Notes under the pieces: model-generated
Told to the model about the DNA's origin: nothing
Seen by the model: only the letters and a program-made list of their open reading frames with translations
Database searches by the model: none
Part shown: positions 1 to 8,746 of the stretch, in pieces
How the letters are laid out: each line of letters begins with the position of its first letter
Numbering within the stretch: position 1 is the first letter of the stretch
Assembly (NCBI GenBank): GCA_025938035.1
Contig: JAICQE010000104.1
Span: 1 to 16,020 of the forward strand
Direction of reading: 5' to 3'
Source of the DNA: Vicinamibacteria bacterium
GTDB lineage: Bacteria > Acidobacteriota > Vicinamibacteria > Vicinamibacterales > UBA2999
Length of the DNA stretch: 16,020 bases
Made by a program: the position numbers and the translations under genes

Positions 1-108
1 GGGGCCTGGCCGCCGCGTCAGCACCTTCACCTGACGACCTTCGTTCCGCCAGGCGTGGGCGAGGGTACGCCCGAGAAACCCGCTGCCGCCGGCGATGACG
101 ATCCTCAC
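1..108 (-). CDS. NAD-dependent epimerase, TIGR01777-like (N-terminus only)
   Basis: The 36 visible codons run off the left edge. They start at a GTG that overlaps the stop of the upstream transporter gene in a GTGA junction, so the two are probably translationally coupled. The peptide begins MRIVIAGGSGFLGRTLA and continues through a tryptophan and arginine-rich stretch to VKVLTRRPGP. The GGSGFLG motif is the Rossmann-fold dinucleotide loop (GxxGxxG). The wording of this N-terminus, with VLTRRP at the end of the second strand, is typical of the TIGR01777 (YfcH / SDR39U1-like) group of extended short-chain dehydrogenases, whose substrate is generally unknown. Only the cofactor-binding start is present, so the family call rests on a short stretch. 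Another NAD(P)-binding sugar epimerase is possible but less likely. Confidence 0.7.
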   Translation of the reverse strand, partial: MRIVIAGGSGFLGRTLAHAWRNEGRQVKVLTRRPGP

Positions 109-1409
109 AATGCCCGCGCCGCCGCGGCCGCCTCCGCCTCGCCCCGGCCGACGTCGACACGGGTCAGCACGAGTGCGCCGGCGATGAAGAAGACGATGAC
201 GGAGAGCACCGCGGCACGGCTGCTTCCGAACAGCGTAATGGAGGCAAAGAAGATGGCAGGCCCGGCAATGCCGGCGAACTTTTCGAACACCGAGAAGAAG
301 CCAAAGAACTCGGAGGACTTGTGCCGCGGGATCATGCGGGCGAAGAGCGAGCGGCTCAGGGCCTGGCTTCCACCCATTACGAGCGCGACCAGGAAGGCGA
401 GGATGAAGAAGTGGACAACGGTGCTCATGAAGTAGGCGAGCACGCTGATGCCGGTGTAGACGACGAGCGCGCCGAAGAGCGTCTGCTTCGGGCCGATGCG
501 GCCGGCCAGCGTGCCAAACAGAAACGAGCACGGCACGCCAACGAACTGCACCATCACGAACGCGGCGATCTGCGAATTGCGGTCAATGCCCAGTTCGGCC
601 CCGTAAATCGACGACATCCGGATCATCGTGCCGATGCCGTCGTTGTAGAGCAGGAACGCGACGAGCATGAGAAAGGCGTTCCGGTATCCGCGGATCTCGT
701 GGAAGGTTTCCCAAATCCTCATGAAGGCGGCGCGCATCGGATTATCTTGCGCGCGCTCGTCGGCTTCGAGCACCGCCGGAGGTTCGGGCACGCCCCGAAG
801 CACCGGAATCGAGAAGATGAGCCACCAGACGCCGACGCTGATGAAGGTCAGCCTGATGGCCGCCGTCGTGTCCGGCAGGCCGAACGTCGCGGGGCTCAGA
901 ATCCACGCCAGGTTGAGCAGGAGCAGGATGCCTCCGCCGATGAACCCGATCGCAAAGCCCGCCGTGGAGACACGGTCGATCTCGTCCTCCCTCGCGATGT
1001 GGGGCAGCAGCGAATCATAGAAGACCAGGCTCGCCGCGACGGCGATGTTCGCAATCCCGAACAGCACCGCCGCGTACAGCCAGGCACCGCGCTCGATCGT
1101 CGCAAACAGCACCGTCGCAACGACCCCAATCGCGACGAACGCCGCCAGCAGCCGCTTTCTCCATGCCCGATAGTCCGCCAGTGCGCCGAGTACTGGCCCC
1201 AGAACCGCCACGATCGTGAGGGCAATGGTGGTCGTTGCCGCAAACCGGGCCGTCGCGTCCGCCGAGCCGTCCGCCGCAAAGTCGCTGAAGAAGGGTGGAA
1301 ACACAGCCGTGATGACGGTGGACTGGAACGCGGAGTTCGCCCAGTCATACATCGCCCAGGCTCGCAATTCCGGACGGTTCAGCCCAACGCGGGCGAGCAG
1401 GGATCGCAT
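105..1409 (-). CDS. MFS transporter, UMF1 / Atg22-like permease
   Basis: A 434-residue integral membrane protein with about twelve hydrophobic segments in two bundles, separated by a charged cytoplasmic loop around the PEPPAVLEADERAQD region. Near the N-terminus it carries AWAMYDWANSAFQST; the YDWANSAF signature is characteristic of the UMF1 (unknown major facilitator) branch related to fungal Atg22 vacuolar effluxers. A second family-like stretch is MGGSQALSRSLFARMIPRHKSSEFFGF. The substrate cannot be told from sequence; amino-acid or small-metabolite export is the family guess. I chose the ATG at 1409 because it lies one base after the stop of the ATPase gene; a GTG 30 bases upstream would overlap that gene. 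The stop overlaps the start of the downstream epimerase gene. Confidence 0.88.
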   Translation of the reverse strand: MRSLLARVGLNRPELRAWAMYDWANSAFQSTVITAVFPPFFSDFAADGSADATARFAATTTIALTIVAVLGPVLGALADYRAWRKRLLAAFVAIGVVATVLFATIERGAWLYAAVLFGIANIAVAASLVFYDSLLPHIAREDEIDRVSTAGFAIGFIGGGILLLLNLAWILSPATFGLPDTTAAIRLTFISVGVWWLIFSIPVLRGVPEPPAVLEADERAQDNPMRAAFMRIWETFHEIRGYRNAFLMLVAFLLYNDGIGTMIRMSSIYGAELGIDRNSQIAAFVMVQFVGVPCSFLFGTLAGRIGPKQTLFGALVVYTGISVLAYFMSTVVHFFILAFLVALVMGGSQALSRSLFARMIPRHKSSEFFGFFSVFEKFAGIAGPAIFFASITLFGSSRAAVLSVIVFFIAGALVLTRVDVGRGEAEAAAAARAL

Positions 1410-1410
1410 C

Positions 1411-2556
1411 TCAGAATGTCTTTCTCGCCACCCACTCACGCAGGAGCGAATCGACCACCAGGTAGCGCCCGACCTCCTTGGCCAGCAGATCCTGTTTGAT
1501 CAGCGCGGCCAGCGAGGCCTGAATGCTCGACGCGCCGCCGAGGCGGAACCGGTTCCGGGTCTCCGCCGACAGCAGTTCGCGGCCGTTCTGCAGAACCGCG
1601 GCACGCAGCACGGCGCGCTGCGCCAGCGTCAGGCGCTGCCAGACCGCCTCGAACAGCGTGTCCTGCTCCGCCAGCAGACGGCCCAGGGTCGCGTGCAGGT
1701 TGTCGAGCGTCACCTTTCGCGCCCCCGCCGCGCGCACGTCGTCCCATGTCTCATGGGCGAGACGCTGCACGTCATACGGGAGGTTCCCGGCCAGCTCGAT
1801 GATGGCCGCGCCCAGCTCCGGCTCCGGCCGGATGCCGCTCGAGGCGAATCGCTCCTCGATGAACGAGGCGAAGATGTCGGGCGGGATCCGATCGAGCCGC
1901 ATCACGGGACCGGCTTTATAGAAGGGCCGGCGCGGGCCGATCATCTTTTCCATCAGGCTCGGCTCCGATCCGGCGAATACGTAGCCGACGCTGCGCTGGT
2001 GCTGGGCCGCCGCCCGCAGCGCCTGCTCGACGCTGCCGCCATTGAATGCCTCGATCGCCTGAAATTCGTCCAGCGCGATCACGACCGACCGCCGGCGCTC
2101 CGCGGCGATGCGGCCGGGCAGCGCAAAGAGCTCGTTGGCCAGCCGCGTGACGTCGCGCTCGGTCCGCACCATCGGGAAGGCAACGGTGAACCGGCCCGGA
2201 CCGGCGCCATCCTGTTCGACGCGGATCTCCGGCCGTGTCGACGTGATGGCTGCGGTCAGCCAATCACGCGCCCGCTGCCAACGCGACTCGGAGGCGGTCA
2301 GCGCCTTGGCGTACCCCTCGAGGAATGCCACGTACGAGCTGTAGGCGCTGACGGTGACCTCGACGGTCAGCAGGCCGCGGCGTGACAACGCCGTCAGCGC
2401 CTGCCGGACGAGCGACGACTTCCCGTAGCGCCGGGGGGAAATGAGGAAGACCTTCTGGCCCTCCGCCAGATCGTCGACGAGACGATCGAGCTCGACCTCG
2501 CGATCGGCAAATGCCCCCGCCGGTACGACCTCGCCGTAGACGAACGGATTGGTCAC
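1411..2556 (-). CDS. Archaeal-type (STAND-like) AAA ATPase with C-terminal winged helix
   Basis: A 381-residue P-loop ATPase. The N-terminus (NPFVYGEVVPAGAFADRE) is the usual entry into archaeal-type ATPase domains. Walker A is SPRRYGKS at residues 40-47 (Lys46) and Walker B is SVVIALDE at 157-164. A sensor-type segment (GYVFAGSEPSLMEKM) and the RPFYKAGP region follow. The last ~90 residues (from about LTLAQRAVLRA) look like a winged-helix domain, as in many archaeal ATPases. The role is unknown; family members are often regulators or toxin-like switch proteins. The start is GTG with no visible Shine-Dalgarno; the gene is preceded within 4 bases by a 41-bp nested palindrome. It leads a three-gene operon with the transporter and the epimerase. 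Confidence 0.88.
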   Translation of the reverse strand: MTNPFVYGEVVPAGAFADREVELDRLVDDLAEGQKVFLISPRRYGKSSLVRQALTALSRRGLLTVEVTVSAYSSYVAFLEGYAKALTASESRWQRARDWLTAAITSTRPEIRVEQDGAGPGRFTVAFPMVRTERDVTRLANELFALPGRIAAERRRSVVIALDEFQAIEAFNGGSVEQALRAAAQHQRSVGYVFAGSEPSLMEKMIGPRRPFYKAGPVMRLDRIPPDIFASFIEERFASSGIRPEPELGAAIIELAGNLPYDVQRLAHETWDDVRAAGARKVTLDNLHATLGRLLAEQDTLFEAVWQRLTLAQRAVLRAAVLQNGRELLSAETRNRFRLGGASSIQASLAALIKQDLLAKEVGRYLVVDSLLREWVARKTF

Positions 2557-2559
2557 GGC

Positions 2560-2600
2560 GTTACGTTAATGACCGTAGCCATTACGGTGCTTAACGTAAC
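2560..2600. repeat. Nested 41-bp palindrome upstream of the ATPase operon
   Basis: The outer arms GTTACGTTAA (2560-2569) and TTAACGTAAC (2591-2600) are perfect 10-bp inverted repeats. Inside them, after a 2-base mismatch on each side, ACCGTA (2572-2577) and TACGGT (2583-2588) form a second perfect pair around a 5-base centre. The element ends 3 bases before the GTG of the ATPase gene, where its promoter or 5' UTR must lie. It could be an operator for a dimeric regulator or an RNA hairpin that controls translation. There is no T-run, so a terminator for hisA is unlikely. Confidence 0.75.
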
Positions 2601-2602
2601 AC

Positions 2603-2671
2603 AGGGGATCGGGGATCGGGAATCAGGGAATCAGGGATCAGGGATCAGGGATCAGGGATCAGGGATCAGGG
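2603..2671. repeat. 7-bp tandem repeat array (AGGGATC unit), hisA side
   Basis: Degenerate copies (GGGGATC, GGGAATC) at 2604-2632 run into five near-perfect AGGGATC units up to about 2670. The array fills the space between the ATPase palindrome and hisA and overlaps the hisA stop: the TGA at 2666-2668 is the first repeat unit read on the minus strand. The same unit family forms an array at 9277-9369. It looks like a slippage-driven minisatellite; I see no promoter or coding function. Confidence 0.9.
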
Positions 2672-3349
2672 ACGTTCCAGCGGCAGCTGGCCTGTATACA
2701 CCGCCATGCCGACGACGGCGTCGATGCCCGCCTGGTCGAGGGCGTCGATCTCCTCCCAGGTCGTGATGCCGCCGGCGGCCGTCAGGCGGCGGCCGGTCGC
2801 GGCGCGCACGGCCATGATGGCGGCCATGTCGGTGCCCTGCATCATGCCTTCCTTGTCCACGTGCGTGTACAGGAACTCGGAGCAGTACGGCTCGAGCGCG
2901 CGGACGGCGTCGACGGCAGTGACGCGCAGGATGGTCTTCCAGCCGTGGATCGCCACGAAACCGCCGCGGCTGTCCACGGCGGCGATGACCTTCTCCGCAC
3001 CGACGGCGTCCGACAGCGTGCGTGCGAACGCCAGATCGACCTGTCCGTCGCGGAAGAGCGCCGAGCTGGCGATGATCCCGTGCGCGCCCGCGGAGAGTAC
3101 CTCGTGCGCGCGCTCGACGCTCCGGATTCCACCGCCGACGCGGCAGGGCAGCCGGCCGCAGATTGCCGCGACCATGGCGCGGTTGTCGCCGCGTCCGCGG
3201 GCGGCGTCGAGGTCGATCAACTGCACGCGTGGAAAACGGGAGAACCGTTCGATCCACGGTTCGGGATCGGGCGCTTCGATGGCCAGCCGCTCGCCCTGCA
3301 CGAGCTGGACGACATGGCCGTTCTGTAAGTCAATTGACGGGATAAGCAT
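2666..3349 (-). CDS. hisA: HisA, phosphoribosylformimino-5-aminoimidazole carboxamide ribotide isomerase
   Basis: A 227-residue TIM barrel that catalyses the Amadori-type isomerisation of ProFAR to PRFAR, the fourth step in histidine synthesis (cytoplasm). The start MLIPSIDLQNG carries the first catalytic aspartate (Asp7), and the second half has VIAAVDSRGG (Asp126), the equivalent catalytic acid. Phosphate-binding segments are VGGGIRS (71-77) and AAGGITTWEEI. The C-terminus ends at VYTGQLPLERP, roughly ten residues earlier than the usual 235-245 aa; the stop falls in the 7-bp repeat array, so the tail may have been trimmed by repeat expansion. It is the last gene of the his operon, about 80 bases after hisF, with a palindromic element between them. 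Confidence 0.96.
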   Translation of the reverse strand: MLIPSIDLQNGHVVQLVQGERLAIEAPDPEPWIERFSRFPRVQLIDLDAARGRGDNRAMVAAICGRLPCRVGGGIRSVERAHEVLSAGAHGIIASSALFRDGQVDLAFARTLSDAVGAEKVIAAVDSRGGFVAIHGWKTILRVTAVDAVRALEPYCSEFLYTHVDKEGMMQGTDMAAIMAVRAATGRRLTAAGGITTWEEIDALDQAGIDAVVGMAVYTGQLPLERP

Positions 3350-3356
3350 TCATTTC

Positions 3357-3425
3357 AGCCACGGAGACACCAAGTCACGGAGGTCCCTTTTTTGAAAATC
3401 TTCGTGCCTCCGTGTCTTCGTGGCT
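3357..3425. repeat. Palindromic intergenic element between hisF and hisA
   Basis: The arm AGCCACGGAGACAC at 3357-3370 is matched by an inverted copy at 3407-3425 (reverse complement AGCCACGAAGACACGGAGG). The left side carries a further CACGGAGG at 3376-3383 that can pair with CCTCCGTG at 3407-3414. The loop contains a T-run (3388-3393). It can form a long imperfect hairpin in the his mRNA. The ACGGAGACAC wording resembles the element at 7804-7842, so I read it as a member of a dispersed REP-like family. It might stabilise mRNA ends or partly terminate transcription before hisA. Confidence 0.7.
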
Positions 3426-3432
3426 CTGTCGA

Positions 3433-4188
3433 TCACAGACGAACCGGAATACCGTGCTGCCGCAGGTAACGCTTCAAATCGCTGACGCTCGATTCGGCGT
3501 AGTGAAAGATCGAAGCCGCCAGCGCCGCGTCGGCGCGGCCGCGGGTGAAGACGTCGGTGAAATGGTCGAACGTACCTGCGCCGCCAGAGGCAATGACCGG
3601 GATGTCGACGGCATCCGACACCGCCGCCGTCATCTCGCAGTCGAATCCCGCCTTGGTGCCGTCGCGATCCATCGAGGTCAGCAGGATCTCGCCGGCGCCG
3701 CGCGACTCGGCCTGACGCGCCCACTCGACGGCGTCGCGTGCGGCGTCGGTCGTACCGCTGCGGACGAAGACCCCGAAGCCGTCGCCCAGGCGTTTGGCGT
3801 CGATGGCGACGATCACCGCCTGGCTGCCATATCGCCGCGCCAGTGTCGTGATCAGCTCCGGGCGCTTCAGGGCAGCCGTGTTGAGGCTGACCTTGTCGGC
3901 GCCGGCGTCGATCGCCGCCGCGGCGTCCTCTTCGGAGCGAATGCCGCCGCCGACCGTCAGCGGCAGGAAGATCTCCTGCGCGACCGCGTTGATTGTTCTG
4001 GCGAGCGCCTGCCGGCTTTCCAGCGTGGCGGTGATGTCGAGCACGACGACCTCGTCGATGCCTTCGACGTTGTAGCGGCGGGCGAGCGCTCCCGGATCGC
4101 CGGCGTGGCGCAGCTGCTGGAACTGCACGCCTTTGACGACCTGGCCGTCGCGGACGTCGAGGCAGGCGATGATGCGCTTCGTCAGCAT
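3433..4188 (-). CDS. hisF: HisF, imidazole glycerol phosphate synthase cyclase subunit
   Basis: A 251-residue TIM barrel of normal length. With HisH it turns PRFAR and glutamine-derived ammonia into imidazole glycerol phosphate and AICAR. It begins [20 protein letters not shown], with catalytic Asp11, and has VAIDAKR with the second catalytic Asp at 130. Phosphate-binding loops are LTVGGGIRS (78-85) and [12 protein letters not shown]. The start ATG at 4188 overlaps the hisH stop by 7 bases, which fits coupled synthesis of the two subunits of one complex. The stop lies next to the palindromic element before hisA. Confidence 0.97.
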   Translation of the reverse strand: MLTKRIIACLDVRDGQVVKGVQFQQLRHAGDPGALARRYNVEGIDEVVVLDITATLESRQALARTINAVAQEIFLPLTVGGGIRSEEDAAAAIDAGADKVSLNTAALKRPELITTLARRYGSQAVIVAIDAKRLGDGFGVFVRSGTTDAARDAVEWARQAESRGAGEILLTSMDRDGTKAGFDCEMTAAVSDAVDIPVIASGGAGTFDHFTDVFTRGRADAALAASIFHYAESSVSDLKRYLRQHGIPVRL

Positions 4189-4826
4189 GCGCGCGCTGCC
4201 GCAGCCTTCGGCGAAAGCGAGCCGCAGACCGTCAGGAAGTTCCGCAGGATCTGCAGACCTGCCTCGCCGGACTTCTCCGGATGGAACTGCACGCCGAAGA
4301 TGTTGTCGCGCTCGACGACCGACGAGAACGTGTTCGCATGCACCGTCGAGGCGACGCATTCGACGGTGACCGGCGCGGCGTACGAGTGCGTGAAGTAGAC
4401 CTGCGCGCCGGACGACAGTCCCTGGAACAGGCGCGATCCGCTGGTGCGGAAGTCGAGCGCATTCCATCCCACGTGCGGCACTTTCAGCCGGCGCTCCAGA
4501 TCGTTCTGCAGTCTCCCGATGCGGCCTGGAATCACGCCGAGCCCCTCGACCTCCGGCGCTTCGTCGCTGCCTTCGAACAGCCACTGCATGCCGAGGCAGA
4601 TTCCGAGCAGCGGCACCCCGGCCGAGACGGCAGACCGGATCGCCTGCAGCCATGCGCCTTCGAGCGCCGCCGTCGCGGCGAAGTGGCCGACTCCAGGGAC
4701 GATGATTCCGGACGCCTGTGCGCAGACATCGGTTGACGCCGGAATCGTGAAATCTGCCCCGAGCGCGGTGAGTGCTTTACGCACCGACGTCAGGTTACCG
4801 GCTCCGTAGTCGATGAGGGCGATCAC
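4182..4826 (-). CDS. hisH: HisH, imidazole glycerol phosphate synthase glutaminase subunit
   Basis: A 214-residue class I glutamine amidotransferase that feeds ammonia to HisF. The nucleophile is Cys77 in [15 protein letters not shown], and the other triad members are His182 and Glu184 in [11 protein letters not shown]. The N-terminus [15 protein letters not shown] is typical of HisH. The start is GTG, 10 bases after the hisB stop, with a weak GAGGGAA Shine-Dalgarno made from the end of hisB. The end overlaps hisF by 7 bases. The order hisB-hisH-hisF-hisA differs from the common hisB-hisH-hisA-hisF order. Confidence 0.97.
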   Translation of the reverse strand: MIALIDYGAGNLTSVRKALTALGADFTIPASTDVCAQASGIIVPGVGHFAATAALEGAWLQAIRSAVSAGVPLLGICLGMQWLFEGSDEAPEVEGLGVIPGRIGRLQNDLERRLKVPHVGWNALDFRTSGSRLFQGLSSGAQVYFTHSYAAPVTVECVASTVHANTFSSVVERDNIFGVQFHPEKSGEAGLQILRNFLTVCGSLSPKAAAARAC

Positions 4827-4836
4827 GGCCGTTCCC

Positions 4837-5484
4837 TCATAGCAGGCCTTTGGTGCTCGGCAGCATGGCCGCGAGCCGCTCGTCGCGCGCGCACGCCACG
4901 CGGAGGGCCCGCGCGAATGCCTTGAACACGGCCTCGATATGGTGATGGCTCGATCGACCGTACAGCACCTTGGCGTGGACGTTGGCCCGTGCGCCGGCGG
5001 CGAAGCCGTCGAAGAAGTCGTGGACCAGCTCGCTCTGCAGATCGCCGACCATCCGCACCCGCACCTTCAGATCAACGACCGCATGCGGCCGTCCACTCAG
5101 GTCGATTGCCACGACCGCCAGCGTCTCGTCCATCGGCATCACGAAGTAGCCGGCGCGGTTGATCCCCTTGCGATCCCCAAGCGCCTTCAGCACGGCCTCG
5201 CCGAGGACGATGCCGACATCCTCGACGGTGTGGTGCTGATCGACGTCGAGATCGCCCTTCGCGTCGAGGCGCAGATCGAACCCGCCGTGGCGCGTGAACA
5301 GCTCGAGCATGTGGTCGAAGAACCGGATCCCGGTGCTGATGTCGTACTTCCCGCCGCCGTCGACGACCAGCTCGCCACGAATCTGCGTCTCGGTCGTCTG
5401 GCGGTCAAAGGAGGCGCGCCGCCGGCCCTGGGTCCGCCTGAAGGCGGACACTACGTCTTTCCTCGTACCCTTCGTGCTACTCAT
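4837..5484 (-). CDS. hisB: HisB, imidazoleglycerol-phosphate dehydratase (monofunctional)
   Basis: A 215-residue manganese enzyme that dehydrates imidazole glycerol phosphate to imidazole acetol phosphate. Metal-binding motifs are FFDHML (55-60), [10 protein letters not shown] (82-91) and [12 protein letters not shown] near the C-terminus; the usual first motif DHHH reads DQHH here. There is no fused histidinol-phosphate phosphatase domain, unlike the enterobacterial HisB. The conserved fold starts around residue 24 ([12 protein letters not shown]); the preceding ~22 residues ([17 protein letters not shown]) are an unusual basic extension partly coded by a palindromic element. The start ATG overlaps the hisC stop (ATGA). 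A downstream start near the conserved domain would remove the extension, but I see no ATG there, so the ATG at 5484 is preferred. Confidence 0.96.
   Translation of the reverse strand: MSSTKGTRKDVVSAFRRTQGRRRASFDRQTTETQIRGELVVDGGGKYDISTGIRFFDHMLELFTRHGGFDLRLDAKGDLDVDQHHTVEDVGIVLGEAVLKALGDRKGINRAGYFVMPMDETLAVVAIDLSGRPHAVVDLKVRVRMVGDLQSELVHDFFDGFAAGARANVHAKVLYGRSSHHHIEAVFKAFARALRVACARDERLAAMLPSTKGLL
5432..5449. repeat. Perfect hairpin palindrome inside hisB 5' end
   Basis: GTCCGCC-TGAA-GGCGGAC forms a 7-bp stem with a 4-base loop, followed on the plus strand by ACTACGT. It lies inside the hisB coding region and encodes residues 12-18 (VSAFRRT) in the extra N-terminal stretch. On the other strand the same DNA reads VRLKADTT in one frame, a string I associate from memory with a dispersed repeat in acidobacterial genomes. 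This suggests insertion of a mobile REP-like unit in frame; only a genome-wide copy count can prove it. Confidence 0.6.
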
Positions 5485-6527
5485 CGCACGCTCCCGACAA
5501 CCGATGCGAGTGCTTCGATCGCCCTGTCCGTGTGTTCGAGGACGCCGGCGGTGATGCGGATGCATCCGGGCGTCGCCGGGTCCTTCGACCGGTCGCGCAC
5601 GTGTACGTTTCGCGCCGCCATCGCCTGGACGAACGGCGCGACCGAATCGCCGACACGAACGAGCACGAAATTCGCCGCGCTCGGCCAATACGACAGACCG
5701 AGCCGGTCGCACGCCGCGTAGATCCGCCGCCGGGATTCGGCGACCTGCCGCGCGTAGGCCGGCAGGAACGCCTGGTCCTCGAGCGCCGCCAGCGTGGCGG
5801 CGATCGCCACGCCGTTGATGTTGAACGGCAGCGTCACCATCCGCAGCGGATCGAGCGCCGGCGGCTGTCCAATGACGATCCCGACGCGCATGCCGGCGAG
5901 TCCGTAGGCTTTCGAGAACGTCCGGCCGATGAGCACGTTCGGGTGCGCCGCCAGCTCGGGAAGGAACGTATCGCCGCCGAACTCGATGTAGGCCTCGTCG
6001 ATGAGCACGATTGCCTGCGGCGCGGCCGCGGCAATGCGACGCAAATCGGCCGCGGCAATCAGCTGGCCGGTCGGGTTGTTCGGCGTGTTCAGGAAGATCA
6101 TGCGCGTGCGCGGTGTGATCGCGCGCAGCACGGCCTCGGTCTGAAACGCATAGTCCCGCTCCGCGGGGATGCGGATTGCCGTCGCCCCGACGGCGGCTGT
6201 GGCGTTCGGGTAGGGATCGAACGCGGGCAGCGGCACGATGGTCTCGGCGTCGTGCATGCGCGCGCGCGCGATGTGCCCGACCGCCGCCATCAAAATGCCC
6301 TCGTCGAGGCCGTTGGTCAGCAGAACCCACTCGGGGTCGATGTTGAAATGACGGGCGCACGCGCGGATCAGTTCCGGGTACGACGGGTAGGTCGAGACAT
6401 CGCGCGGATCGACGCGGCGGATGGCCTCGAGCACCTTCGGCGAACAGCCGCCGGTGTTCTCGTTGAGATGCAGCCGCAGGCCGGGGCCCGGGTCGGGATA
6501 GCCCTGGAGTCGAGACGAAGACGTCAT
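5481..6527 (-). CDS. hisC: HisC, histidinol-phosphate aminotransferase
   Basis: A 348-residue fold-type I PLP aminotransferase that converts imidazole acetol phosphate and glutamate to histidinol phosphate. The PLP lysine is Lys206 in [16 protein letters not shown]. Other signatures are LHLNENTGG near the start, TPNNPTGQ (148-155), and IDEAYIEF (176-183), whose Asp contacts the pyridine nitrogen. Length and motif spacing are normal. Both ends overlap neighbours by 4 bases (hisD stop/hisC start and hisC stop/hisB start), so it is firmly inside the operon. Confidence 0.96.
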   Translation of the reverse strand: MTSSSRLQGYPDPGPGLRLHLNENTGGCSPKVLEAIRRVDPRDVSTYPSYPELIRACARHFNIDPEWVLLTNGLDEGILMAAVGHIARARMHDAETIVPLPAFDPYPNATAAVGATAIRIPAERDYAFQTEAVLRAITPRTRMIFLNTPNNPTGQLIAAADLRRIAAAAPQAIVLIDEAYIEFGGDTFLPELAAHPNVLIGRTFSKAYGLAGMRVGIVIGQPPALDPLRMVTLPFNINGVAIAATLAALEDQAFLPAYARQVAESRRRIYAACDRLGLSYWPSAANFVLVRVGDSVAPFVQAMAARNVHVRDRSKDPATPGCIRITAGVLEHTDRAIEALASVVGSVR

Positions 6528-7780
6528 GCCCGCGCCCCTTTCATGCGAACAGCGACGGATGCGGCGTGAGCGGACAGGCCTTCCGCTGTTGCGAGGTCGA
6601 TGACGGTCGGGCCGATGCGCCGCAGGCCGGCAGGCGTGAGGCGCTGCACCGTGATCTGGCGGACGAAATCCGCGGCCGAGAGGCCCCCGCGCACGCGGGC
6701 GGCGCCGGCTGTTGGCAATACATGGTTGGAGCCGATGGCATAATCGCCGGCAACCTGCGCCGTCCACGGGCCGACGAACAACGACCCGGCGCAGCGCACC
6801 TTCGCCGCCATCCTCTCGTTGTCGACGACGAGATGTTCCGCCGCGGCCGCGTTGGCGAGGGCGAGCGCCTCTCCCGCCGACTTCGCGACGATGATTCCGC
6901 CGTGAGATTTCAACGCCGCCCGTGCGGGTCCATCGGCCGGCATTCGTGCCGCGACCCGGGACGCGACGCGTTCGGCCAGCGTGCGGCTTGGCGTAATCAG
7001 CACGGCCCGGGCGTCCGGGTCGTGCTCGGCCTGTGCGATCAGATCCGCGGCGATCCAGTCAGCCGGTCCGCGCGACGAGACGATCACGATCTCCGTCGGC
7101 CCCGCATAGAAGTCGATCCCGCAGTCGGCGGTGACGAGCGCCTTGGCTGCCGCCACATACCGGTTGCCGGGTCCGACGATTTTGTCGACGCGGGAAATCG
7201 TCTCCGTGCCGTAGGCGAGCGCGGCGATGGCATGCGCGCCGCCGACGCGGAAGAGACGGGATACGCCAGCTTCGAGAGCCGCCGCCATCACGACTGGAGC
7301 TGGACGCGGGCAGACGGCGACGACCTCGCCGACGCCGGCCGCGCCGGCCGGGATCGCCGTCATCAGCAGCGAAGAGGGCAGTGGATATCGTCCGCCGGGC
7401 ACGTAGCAGCCGACGCGATCGAGCGGCACGATGCGCTGTTCAACGGTCACGCCGGGCGCCACGCGCGTGCGCCAGCCGCGCGGGACCTGGCGGGCGGCGA
7501 CCGACCGAATATGTTTCGCGGCCGCCCGCAGCGCGGCGCGGACCGGCGCCGGGACGTCCCGCGCTGCCCGGCGCATCTCGTCCCGCGACACTTCGATCGG
7601 ACCGTTGAGGCCGTCGAGCTCCCGCGCGTAACGGCCGAGCGCGCGATCGCCATTGCGCCGTACGTCCGACACGATCGCCGCGACGCGACGATCCGTGGCA
7701 GCGTCGCGTGTCCGTTCCGGCGAGAGCAGTGCGCTGACCGCGCGACGGTTGGTTGAATCTACGATTCGCAACGCTGACAC
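6524..7780 (-). CDS. hisD: HisD, histidinol dehydrogenase
   Basis: A zinc-dependent NAD enzyme of about 418 residues that performs the last two oxidations, histidinol to histidine. Recognisable blocks are [46 protein letters not shown], the catalytic region [12 protein letters not shown], and [13 protein letters not shown] near the C-terminus. I set the start at the GTG at 7780 (reading [13 protein letters not shown]), which has GGTGGG about ten bases upstream. A GTG at 7810 is also in frame but lies in the palindromic element and would add ten residues of poor quality. The end overlaps hisC by 4 bases. Confidence 0.95.
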   Translation of the reverse strand: MSALRIVDSTNRRAVSALLSPERTRDAATDRRVAAIVSDVRRNGDRALGRYARELDGLNGPIEVSRDEMRRAARDVPAPVRAALRAAAKHIRSVAARQVPRGWRTRVAPGVTVEQRIVPLDRVGCYVPGGRYPLPSSLLMTAIPAGAAGVGEVVAVCPRPAPVVMAAALEAGVSRLFRVGGAHAIAALAYGTETISRVDKIVGPGNRYVAAAKALVTADCGIDFYAGPTEIVIVSSRGPADWIAADLIAQAEHDPDARAVLITPSRTLAERVASRVAARMPADGPARAALKSHGGIIVAKSAGEALALANAAAAEHLVVDNERMAAKVRCAGSLFVGPWTAQVAGDYAIGSNHVLPTAGAARVRGGLSAADFVRQITVQRLTPAGLRRIGPTVIDLATAEGLSAHAASVAVRMKGARA

Positions 7781-7803
7781 CCATTCCGACCCACCGAGGC
7801 GCT

Positions 7804-7842
7804 GAGGCACCGAGGATTCGACCTCAGTGACCTCGGTGTCTC
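7804..7842. repeat. Palindromic intergenic element between hisG and hisD
   Basis: GAGGCACCGAGG (7804-7815) and CCTCGGTGTCTC (7831-7842) form a 12-bp stem with a single mismatch around a 15-base loop. A partial extra copy, CCACCGAGG at 7791-7799, lies just outside. It resembles the hisF-hisA element in its alternating GAGGCACCGAGG / GGAGACACGGAGG wording. It lies in the only sizeable gap upstream of hisD, where it could form a hairpin in the his mRNA and modulate hisD translation or mRNA decay. Confidence 0.7.
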
Positions 7843-7858
7843 GGTGTGTCGTAAACAG

Positions 7859-8746
7859 CTAAACAACGATCTTGTTCAACGGGTACTCGACAATCCCCTG
7901 GCCGCCGGCCGCTTTCACTTTCGGGATCAGATCGCGGACCGTCTTCTCCTCGATGATCGTGTTGACCGCCACCCACTCCTCGTCGCTGAGCGACGAGATC
8001 GTGGGGCGCTGCAGCGCCGGCAGCAGCGCGAGAATCTTCGGCAGGTCGGCGCGGCGGACGTTGAGCATCAGGCCCACGCGCCCCTGTGCCTCGATGGCCG
8101 CGCGCAGCAGCAGCGCAACGTTTTCGATCTTCGTCCGCTTCCACGGGTCGGCGAGCGCCGCGTCGTTGGCAATCAGCTGCGTGTTCGACTCCATCACCGT
8201 GTCGATGATCCGCAGCCGGTTGGCGCGCAGCGTCGATCCGGTTTCCGTGGCTTCGACGATGGCGTCGGCGAGGACGGGCGGTTTGACTTCCGTGGCGCCC
8301 CAGGAGAACTCGACGTTGACGTTCACGTGGAGCGCGTCGAAGTAGGCCTTGGTGACGCGCACGAGTTCGGTGGCGATCGTCGCCCCTTCGAAGTCGGTAG
8401 GCTGCTTGAAGCGCGAATCTTCCGGTGCGGCAAGCACCCAGCGTACCTTGCCGAAGCTCTGCTTGGCGTAAATGAGATCCGCGACGCTGGTCAGCGAGTG
8501 CCTCGATGCGCCGCCCAGCTTGTGCTCCCGGATCCAGTCCTGCCCCGTAAGGCCGGCGTCGAGGACGCCGTCGCAGACATAACGCGCCATCTCCTGGGCG
8601 CGGATCAGCATGCATTCGAGCTCCGGATCGTCGACCGACGGAAAGTACGACCGCGTGCTCACATAAATCGTGAAGCCGGCGCGCTGAAACAGCTGGATGG
8701 TCGAGTCCTGCAGCGAGCCCTTGGGGATTCCGAGTTTGAGCGTCAT
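7859..8746 (-). CDS. hisG: HisG, ATP phosphoribosyltransferase (long form)
   Basis: A 295-residue enzyme catalysing the first committed step, joining ATP and PRPP to give phosphoribosyl-ATP. The N-terminus [20 protein letters not shown] and the block [19 protein letters not shown] are HisG signatures; [13 protein letters not shown] and [16 protein letters not shown] cover the phosphoribosyl-binding part. The length, with about 80 residues after the catalytic lobes ([19 protein letters not shown] and on), marks the long form with its own ACT-like histidine-sensing domain, so no HisZ subunit is needed and feedback inhibition by histidine is expected. The start ATG overlaps the hisI stop (ATGA). 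Confidence 0.96.
   Translation of the reverse strand: MTLKLGIPKGSLQDSTIQLFQRAGFTIYVSTRSYFPSVDDPELECMLIRAQEMARYVCDGVLDAGLTGQDWIREHKLGGASRHSLTSVADLIYAKQSFGKVRWVLAAPEDSRFKQPTDFEGATIATELVRVTKAYFDALHVNVNVEFSWGATEVKPPVLADAIVEATETGSTLRANRLRIIDTVMESNTQLIANDAALADPWKRTKIENVALLLRAAIEAQGRVGLMLNVRRADLPKILALLPALQRPTISSLSDEEWVAVNTIIEEKTVRDLIPKVKAAGGQGIVEYPLNKIVV

Noticed and set aside
321..1499. A plus-strand open frame of 392 codons antisense to the MFS transporter
   Set aside because: Rich in Arg, Asp, Glu and His with no domain; mirror of a membrane-protein gene in GC-rich DNA. The same applies to plus-strand frames at 1216-2385, 3412-4398, 5532-6569, 6566-7756 and 7844-8773.
2560..2600. The nested palindrome as terminator of the his operon
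   Set aside because: There is no T-run downstream of the hairpin in the his direction, and the repeat array lies between it and hisA.
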